Assembly (NCBI GenBank): GCA_018623995.1
Contig: JAAZUV010000033.1
Coordinates: 1 to 11,548 of the forward strand
Reading direction: 5' to 3'
Origin: Methanobacteriota archaeon
Lineage (GTDB): Archaea > Thermoplasmatota > Poseidoniia > Poseidoniales > Poseidoniaceae
Length of the DNA: 11,548 nucleotides
How positions within the stretch are numbered: position 1 is the first letter of the stretch; each line of letters begins with the position of its first letter. Of this stretch, positions 6,780 to 11,548 are shown one piece after another. The notes beneath the pieces are model-generated. The model was not told the DNA's origin, ran no database searches, and was given only the letters and a program-made list of their open reading frames with translations. The position numbers and the translations under genes are program-made.

Positions 6780-7097
6780 TTATTCTTCTTCAGCCATTTC
6801 GCCTTCGCCAAGCAGTTCAATGTACATGCTACTAACCGTTTTGCTTCGACCATCATGATCTTCAAGTTCAATTGAATCCGTAACGATGTCGACAATGCTT
6901 ACTTTTTCTGGAAGCATTGATGCAATAATTCCGTGTCGCCTTCGACAGATTTCAGCAACATCGACGGCTCGACTGATGGCTTGTCCTCGTGCTTGCAAGC
7001 GAACCAGTCGTTCACCTTCTTGCATAGCCATCAGGACAGCTTTAACGTACGAGAATGAGGGTTTTTTGCCGACGTAAACAACGCGAGGTTCGGTCAT
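6780..7097 (-). CDS. albA: Alba DNA/RNA-binding chromatin protein
   Basis: A 105-residue member of the Alba (Sac10b) family, small dimeric archaeal proteins that coat DNA and also bind RNA. Recognised by VVYVGKKPSFSYVKAVL near the N-terminus, where K11-K12 match the DNA-contacting lysine pair K16/K17 of Sulfolobus Alba, followed by the ARGQAISRAVDVAEICRRR helix and a C-terminal hairpin. The tail is unusually acidic (GEGEMAEEE). The ATG at 7097 has a TATA-like box centred 26 nt upstream and no Shine-Dalgarno motif, so a leaderless mRNA is likely. It is monocistronic by layout, with a tRNA upstream and a convergent ArsC-like gene downstream at zero spacing. Confidence 0.93.
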   Translation of the reverse strand: MTEPRVVYVGKKPSFSYVKAVLMAMQEGERLVRLQARGQAISRAVDVAEICRRRHGIIASMLPEKVSIVDIVTDSIELEDHDGRSKTVSSMYIELLGEGEMAEEE

Positions 7098-7118
7098 ACA
7101 TTGACATTGTACACGCAG

Positions 7119-7128
7119 TATGTAAAGC
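7119..7128 (-). promoter_or_regulatory. TATA box of alba
   Basis: On the minus strand GCTTTACATA ends 22 nt and begins 31 nt before the alba ATG. Centre and spacing fit an archaeal TATA box driving a leaderless mRNA. It sits between the end of tRNA-Gly and alba. Confidence 0.6.
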
Positions 7129-7144
7129 CTCTTTCAGTCAATTT

Positions 7145-7219
7145 TGGTGCGAGCGCCGGGACTCGAACCCGGGTTCAGGCGTTGGCAACGCCCGGTGATA
7201 ACCACTACACTACGCTCGC
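7145..7219 (-). tRNA. trnG: tRNA-Gly, anticodon GCC
   Basis: Read on the minus strand, the 5' GCGAGCG (7213-7219) pairs with CGCTCGC (7149-7155). The D-arm is GTGTAGTGGTTATCAC, the anticodon stem-loop is GGGCG/TTGCCAA/CGCCT with anticodon GCC, the variable loop is GAAC, and the T-arm is CCGGG TTCGAGT CCCGG. The discriminator is A (7148) and CCA is encoded at 7145-7147. All stems pair apart from a G-U at the base of the anticodon stem. No intron is seen. It decodes GGC and GGU. Confidence 0.97.
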
Positions 7220-7245
7220 AGGTAGCAACCAACCCACCGAGCAGG

Positions 7246-7255
7246 GGTATAAACG
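7246..7255 (-). promoter_or_regulatory. TATA box of tRNA-Gly
   Basis: CGTTTATACC on the minus strand is centred about 31 nt before the mature tRNA 5' end. It would start transcription roughly 5 nt upstream of the tRNA, as expected for a short 5' leader removed by RNase P. It is the best TATA match in the window. Confidence 0.65.
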
Positions 7256-7276
7256 ATTGTCGGCGGAATTTGTTGC

Positions 7277-10200
7277 TCATTGAAACCCGAATCGGTCTTC
7301 GTAATCCTTTGGCGGTTGACGTTGTCGCAGGAACACGAACATGCCGACGAGAATTGGAACGATACCAACGACAATTGCAATCAATGTCAGCGGTAATTCG
7401 CCCTCCTTTGTACCAACGAGGCCATCATCGGTTTCCTCAACGAAAACAACGAACGACGTGGGTGCTGTCGCATCACCAAAGGAATCGGATGCTTGGACAA
7501 AGATTTCGTGCGCACTGATCGGTGTTGATGTTCGAACGGATGCAGCAGCGGTATAGATTCCATCGTTTGCTTCTCGATCAAGGCCTTGTCCATTGTCGTA
7601 CAGCGTAACCCAACGTGTTGTTTGGCCAAGTGGTTTGAGTACGCCCAAATCCGCACGAACCAACAGGATGCCATCTGGATCGTCAACTCGAATTTCGATG
7701 GCTTGCTCAGAATCCGAATTCCCCCGTTGTAACGCTTCTGAAGGAACGAGCGTCAAGGTTGGTGGTGTGTTTTCAACCGTCACCGCCAAATCCACATCCG
7801 TTGAACTCGGTTGGAAATGATGCTCAGAGGCTTGGGTTTTTGTAACGAGAATCGTGGCTCCGAGGGCATCTGTCAATCGAACCTTGAGCAAACGTTCACC
7901 AGGCGTCATGCCTTGAGGGATGACAAGTTCGCAGGCCCACACTTCGACCTTGAGACAAGGTGTCTCTTCACCGCCGTACTCACGAAGATCGACCACAATG
8001 GAAGAAACACCATGGTAGTCAAGCACGTCAAGTGTCATGAGCGTTGAACCGCCTCTTACGACAGTCGTTGGTTCGATGCTTGCACTCAAAATCCGCGGGG
8101 CTTGGTTTTCCACAGTCATGTTCGTCGTGAGAGTATCGGTCTCACCCCATTCATCAACGACCACGACGGTGAGGGGTAATTCACCGACTGCGAGACCTTG
8201 AACTGAAACCATCATGGTCCACTCGTTATCACCAATGGTTTGGTCACCGTCGAGACCACGGTCGTTCATTGCAACCGTTCCAAGACCAATCGAGGAAAGA
8301 TCGACTTGAACACTGACGATGTTCCAATCAGGATCGTCGATGGTCGCTACAAGATGAGCCGGCGAGCCACCCTCACCGAAGACCAAACCTTCCATGAGCG
8401 AAAGGTCGAGAACTTGTGGAGCTGTGTTGTCATCAGCCGAGACAATGCTCGGTGAGAGAATGGCATCAACAGCTTGCGATTCATTGAGGAGGGCTGTTTC
8501 ACCATCGGTTCCGAATTCGATTTCAAACGAACGGACGGTGCTTGCAAGCAAACCAGTCAATGGTCCCTGATGAACGATTGAACCTGATGCAGTTCCTGAA
8601 ACTCCGTCGCTGTAGACGCCGGTCCACTGAATCACACTCAAATTCTTCGCATCACGTGGTTCAATGGCTTCTTGTCCAGCAGTTACCGTCAAGACGATGC
8701 CGTCTTGGGCGAGGAGACGAACAACATCGCCCGTTTCCATCGGCACCGGTGCAAATCCAGCTTCTCTTCCAACAGAGATGTTCCCCAATGCTTCCTCGAC
8801 CTCTGGCGGCGTTGGTTCTTGTTCGATTGGACTTCGTTCAGGGCGTTCGTCACCACTGGAAGGGTCTGGCCCTGTCTCGGTCCAAACGAGCCGAACCGTT
8901 CGATTTTCCCAATCCGCATTGGTTGCTTGATAGATGTAGGAATCGTTGTAGTACGATCCGGCTCCACTTCCTCCGAAGAAATTGCTGCCACCAACACCAG
9001 TCACATTGAACCAAGTTTCACTGTGAATAACGTTCACATCGTGTTCGACCAGCGTATGATTCAATTGTTTCCCCGTCTGTTCAATGGTCTGAACAACACC
9101 AAACGTACCTTGAACATCACCAGAAAGCGTTCCATCAACGTGGACATCATCGATGAGTGTGATTCCATCTTCGACACGCGAATGGAAGTTGTACACCGTT
9201 CCATTAACGACCATGGACGAATTCTCTTCTTGGTCGGTAAAGCCGAAGGTTCCATCGCCGCGTATCAGGTCGAATTGATCGACGCGTACGCCGTTTTCCC
9301 AGCGCTCGAGGGTTTCAAACTGATCGAGTTGAAGGTTGAATTCCGACCCCTCATCACTGAGGAGCATATCGGCCGTTGCCTCGATTTGTGTGTGCTGAAG
9401 GACACGAACACCATCAACATCCGTCGTTTCGAGGAGGAGTAAACTGATGTCACCATCAAGATCAAATTGTCCACCATCTTCTTCTCCATTGACGAATAGA
9501 GCACCAAACGCTTCCAATCGCAATCGCTCAGAGACGACGTTGTCTATGTTCGAACGGTTGAGCAATGCATCGACCACGGTGGCATTGATGGTGGTCACGA
9601 GACCATCCTCTTCGAGTTGTAAAAGGATGTCACCACTTCCTTTTGCTTGAATGACTTGAGATGTAAGAACACCTGAGGTCACCGTTTCGTTCTTCCAAAA
9701 CGATTCAAAATCAAGGGCAAGCTCTGTGGTTGAATTACCGGTTGTCTCCGAGGTCAACAACGTTCCATTGCCGAGTTCGTAGGCGTTGAGAACTTCACCG
9801 ATGCGTTGTTGCCATCCGTTCCCTTCAAACAGCAGCATGAACGACTGGTTACCATCGCTCGTCTGATAATTCTGCTCAAGCGACCAAGATGTGGTCGTGG
9901 TTACTTCGTGATCGGCCATGGGTTGGTTCCATGATCCGACTGTGAAGGTTCGCTCTTCTGTAATCGCTGATGGTAGCGCATTACCGTCATGGCCGTTGAT
10001 GGTTACCGAAATTGCGATTGTATCGTTCCATGCAATCGTTGTATCAAGAACAATACGTGCAGTAAGTGTTGGTGTATTGTCAAGGAACGTTGTTTGGATT
10101 GATGGAGCCAAATCGATTGAATCTCGAATATGCTCAACGCTCACATCGTAATCATGCGAAGAGGAATCTCCAAACGTCAACACGTACGCATGTTCGTTTG

Positions 10201-10327
10201 TCAAGGCCGAAGAACTGTTCCAATCTGTGGTTATGGACACGGTTGGGGTTCCTTCTGCAGAGACGAGTGACGAAAGAGGCGTCAACATCAACAGCAAAAC
10301 AAGAACAATGCTGCGGCTGCGCCTCAT
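7277..10327 (-). CDS. Large secreted, C-terminally membrane-anchored surface protein with Ig-like repeats
   Basis: A 1016-residue protein. Residues 1-24 are a Sec signal peptide: basic RRSR, a Leu/Val core and a VSA cleavage site. About 25-485 is beta-rich with no recognised family. A Pro/Glu/Ser linker follows (about 486-512), then more beta-rich sequence. Three Ig-like repeats occupy about 636-739, 742-852 and 855-965. The first and third share IDDPDxx/VDDPDG and the acidic phrases NDRGLDGDQTIGDNEW and YDNGQGLDREANDGIY, resembling calcium-binding bacterial Ig-like or choice-of-anchor modules. C791 and C799 in the second could form a disulfide. A helix (about 980-1000) and a short charged tail anchor it. 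I count 18 N-x-S/T sequons, 17 of them before the Ig repeats. The ATG at 10327 is chosen because the in-frame extension to 10381 starts with TTG and would bury the signal peptide. A surface adhesin or envelope role is inferred. Confidence 0.85.
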   Translation of the reverse strand: MRRSRSIVLVLLLMLTPLSSLVSAEGTPTVSITTDWNSSSALTNEHAYVLTFGDSSSHDYDVSVEHIRDSIDLAPSIQTTFLDNTPTLTARIVLDTTIAWNDTIAISVTINGHDGNALPSAITEERTFTVGSWNQPMADHEVTTTTSWSLEQNYQTSDGNQSFMLLFEGNGWQQRIGEVLNAYELGNGTLLTSETTGNSTTELALDFESFWKNETVTSGVLTSQVIQAKGSGDILLQLEEDGLVTTINATVVDALLNRSNIDNVVSERLRLEAFGALFVNGEEDGGQFDLDGDISLLLLETTDVDGVRVLQHTQIEATADMLLSDEGSEFNLQLDQFETLERWENGVRVDQFDLIRGDGTFGFTDQEENSSMVVNGTVYNFHSRVEDGITLIDDVHVDGTLSGDVQGTFGVVQTIEQTGKQLNHTLVEHDVNVIHSETWFNVTGVGGSNFFGGSGAGSYYNDSYIYQATNADWENRTVRLVWTETGPDPSSGDERPERSPIEQEPTPPEVEEALGNISVGREAGFAPVPMETGDVVRLLAQDGIVLTVTAGQEAIEPRDAKNLSVIQWTGVYSDGVSGTASGSIVHQGPLTGLLASTVRSFEIEFGTDGETALLNESQAVDAILSPSIVSADDNTAPQVLDLSLMEGLVFGEGGSPAHLVATIDDPDWNIVSVQVDLSSIGLGTVAMNDRGLDGDQTIGDNEWTMMVSVQGLAVGELPLTVVVVDEWGETDTLTTNMTVENQAPRILSASIEPTTVVRGGSTLMTLDVLDYHGVSSIVVDLREYGGEETPCLKVEVWACELVIPQGMTPGERLLKVRLTDALGATILVTKTQASEHHFQPSSTDVDLAVTVENTPPTLTLVPSEALQRGNSDSEQAIEIRVDDPDGILLVRADLGVLKPLGQTTRWVTLYDNGQGLDREANDGIYTAAASVRTSTPISAHEIFVQASDSFGDATAPTSFVVFVEETDDGLVGTKEGELPLTLIAIVVGIVPILVGMFVFLRQRQPPKDYEDRFGFQ

Positions 10328-10350
10328 GGGAACAACTTGACACCGCTCAC

Positions 10351-10359
10351 CTCTAAGGG
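10351..10359 (-). promoter_or_regulatory. TATA-like box of the surface protein gene
   Basis: CCCTTAGAG on the minus strand, with its CCTT beginning 31 nt before the ATG at 10327, matches the position and leading bases of the boxes before the ferritin-like gene, bud32 and the ArsC-like gene. It supports independent transcription rather than only read-through from the upstream polyamine genes 54 bp away. Confidence 0.4.
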
Positions 10360-10381
10360 TTTGGGGATATTGTTTCAACAA

Positions 10382-11338
10382 TCAAAGGTTCAGGATGTAG
10401 GCAAACAAGAGGGGAGCAACGATGGTTGCATCGCTTTCAACGACGAACATCGGCGTCGATGCATCGATTTTACCCCACGTGATTTTCTCACTTGGTGGAG
10501 CGCCAGAATATCCCCCATACGAAGGACGGGATTCGGATATTTGTCCGAACCATGACCACAGCGGTACATCTCGTTCGAGATCTTGATTGAGCATTGGAAC
10601 GACACAAATTGGGAAATCACCAGCAATTCCTCCGCCAATTTGCAAAAAGGCGAGTGGTGAAGTTTGTTGTTCGTACCACGTTGCAAGGTGTTTCATGTAC
10701 TCAATTCCAGAAAGGACGCAATCGGAATCGACCACCCCTTCCATCGAACGAGCAGCGAAGATGTTGCCCATGGTCGAATCTTCCCAACCTGGCACGTAGA
10801 GTGGTACGTTTTCTTCGCAAGCTGCGAGGACCCATGAGGCTGAAGCATCACCCTCACAGGCATGAAGCAGAGCCTCCGAATGAAGAACTTCGAAGAAGTA
10901 GTGATGTGGAAGTTGTCTCTTCTTTTCCTTTGATGCCTGCTCCCATGCTTCCAATAGATGCGATTCAAGAACACGGATTGCTTGTTCTTCAGGAATGCAA
11001 ACATCCGTCACGCGATTCATGTTCTTCTTGAGGAGTTCTTGTTCATCCTCAAGAGAAAGTGTTCTCCAGTTCTCGATGGATTCGTAATGTGGAGAGGCCA
11101 TCATGCGGAACACATCTTCCTCAAGATTCGCTCCAGTACAACTGATTGCAGCAACGTGACCCTGCCGAATCATTGGTGCGAGCAGTTGTCCAATCCCAGC
11201 AGTACTCATAGCACCAGCGAGCGTAATGAAGACCTTGCCGCCCGATTCAATGTGCTTCAACAGTGAAGCAGACATCTTGGACAATTCGCCAGCGTTGAAA
11301 TGATGAAAATAGGATGCAATCGTACCCCTGACGCTCAT
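10382..11338 (-). CDS. Deoxyhypusine synthase family protein (DHS-like)
   Basis: Deoxyhypusine synthase moves the aminobutyl group of spermidine to a lysine of aIF5A in an NAD-dependent reaction. This 318-residue protein has the fold's markers: FITLAGAMSTAGIG (37-50), ISCTGANLEEDVF (65-77), LQIGGGIAGDFPI (232-244) and ITWGKI (286-291), whose K290 matches the catalytic lysine (human K329). Wording such as GGYSGAPPSEKITWGK and FVVESDATIVAPLLFA resembles the DHS-like group common in bacteria more than eukaryotic DHS. Some members of the superfamily make homospermidine instead, so the aIF5A role is likely but not proved. It follows the SAM decarboxylase with a GTGA overlap. ATG 11338 is preferred to GTG 11344 because GAGGTG lies 5 nt before the ATG. 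Confidence 0.88.
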   Translation of the reverse strand: MSVRGTIASYFHHFNAGELSKMSASLLKHIESGGKVFITLAGAMSTAGIGQLLAPMIRQGHVAAISCTGANLEEDVFRMMASPHYESIENWRTLSLEDEQELLKKNMNRVTDVCIPEEQAIRVLESHLLEAWEQASKEKKRQLPHHYFFEVLHSEALLHACEGDASASWVLAACEENVPLYVPGWEDSTMGNIFAARSMEGVVDSDCVLSGIEYMKHLATWYEQQTSPLAFLQIGGGIAGDFPICVVPMLNQDLERDVPLWSWFGQISESRPSYGGYSGAPPSEKITWGKIDASTPMFVVESDATIVAPLLFAYILNL

Positions 11339-11340
11339 GT

Positions 11341-11548
11341 TCACACCTCAGGAAGCAGGAAGCGATCAACGCTTTTTTGTTGCACCACGACCGTTGCAGG
11401 AGACAACTCGTACAAAGCTCGCTTCAACTCCTCAACGATGGACGTTGGGTCTGTTCCTCCGCAAGTGAAGGCATCGATAGCGAGCAAGCCTCGGTCCGAA
11501 TAACAATGCGCACTCACGTGGCTTTCATCGAGCAACACAACGGCAGCA
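11341..11548 (-). CDS. speD: S-adenosylmethionine decarboxylase proenzyme, prokaryotic type (5' end outside window)
   Basis: The visible 68 C-terminal residues contain the self-cleavage site LDESHVSAH: backbone cleavage between E and S turns the Ser into the pyruvoyl cofactor. Relative to that Ser, His at +5 and Cys at +20 (in AFTCGG) match Thermotoga SpeD H68 and C83. The enzyme decarboxylates SAM to the aminopropyl donor for spermidine. The frame runs off the window at 11548, so about half of a normal protein (roughly 120-130 residues) is missing. The GTG at 11538 lies just before the cleavage site and cannot be the true start. The TGA at 11341-11343 overlaps the DHS-like gene's leader, implying one transcript and a spermidine-to-hypusine pathway. 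Confidence 0.93.
   Translation of the reverse strand, partial: AAVVLLDESHVSAHCYSDRGLLAIDAFTCGGTDPTSIVEELKRALYELSPATVVVQQKSVDRFLLPEV
11344..11349 (-). promoter_or_regulatory. Shine-Dalgarno site of the DHS-like gene inside the end of speD
   Basis: GAGGTG on the minus strand forms the last two sense codons of speD and lies 5 nt before ATG 11338. It decides that start over the overlapping GTG at 11344 and suggests translational coupling of the two polyamine genes. Confidence 0.65.

Noticed and set aside
7145..7219. tRNA-Gly as a possible integration site
   Set aside because: No integrase, duplicated tRNA end or other mobile signature lies on either side within the window.
8672..9442. 256-codon plus-strand open frame opposite the surface protein
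   Set aside because: It is antisense to a well-supported secreted protein and has no family features or promoter. Long antisense frames arise from the codon bias of the real gene.

Overview
The window looks like ordinary, gene-dense chromosome from a mesophilic euryarchaeon, most probably a marine Thermoplasmatota/Poseidoniales (Marine Group II) type. The evidence is an Alba chromatin protein, a stand-alone Bud32 kinase, a deoxyhypusine synthase family gene beside a SAM decarboxylase, TATA-like boxes about 26 bp upstream of apparently leaderless start codons, balanced base composition, and large secreted or membrane proteins with Ig-like and propeller-like ectodomains. The lineage is inferred; no marker gene fixes it.

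Layout, left to right. 1-99 is the 3' end of a membrane-protein gene (+). 132-551 is a ferritin-like protein (+), whose stop codon directly abuts that of quinolinate synthase nadA (-, 552-1706). bud32 (+, 1792-2475) diverges from nadA and overlaps, tail to tail, the end of a large PAP2-phosphatase/ectodomain fusion (-, 2444-4540). That fusion is the last of four same-strand genes, probably an operon transcribed leftward: a small four-helix membrane protein (6031-6357), an Mrp-type P-loop ATPase (4980-5996), a DUF971 protein (4617-4970) and the PAP2 fusion. An ArsC/LMW-phosphatase-like protein (+, 6423-6779) diverges from this operon and abuts alba (-, 6780-7097). Next come tRNA-Gly(GCC) (-, 7145-7219), a 1016-residue secreted and membrane-anchored surface protein (-, 7277-10327), a deoxyhypusine-synthase-like enzyme (-, 10382-11338) and, cut by the window edge, a pyruvoyl SAM decarboxylase (-, 11341-11548).

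Functional links. The SAM decarboxylase makes the aminopropyl donor for spermidine, and the next gene is of the family that transfers spermidine's aminobutyl group, so the pair forms a polyamine/hypusine unit. Mrp and DUF971 are a classic pair. Here Mrp has lost the CxxC cluster motif, replaced by a beta-rich insert, while DUF971 shows a four-cysteine site in place of Cys3His. That is the most unusual signal in the window.

Regulation. Five protein starts (ferritin-like, bud32, ArsC-like, alba, secreted protein) have a (C/G)CTT-led TATA-like box beginning 31-32 nt upstream, consistent with leaderless mRNAs. Apparent internal operon genes instead have Shine-Dalgarno motifs. I see no mobile element, CRISPR array or phage gene. 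No stretch over 300 bases lacks a gene; the longest gap is about 85 bp.
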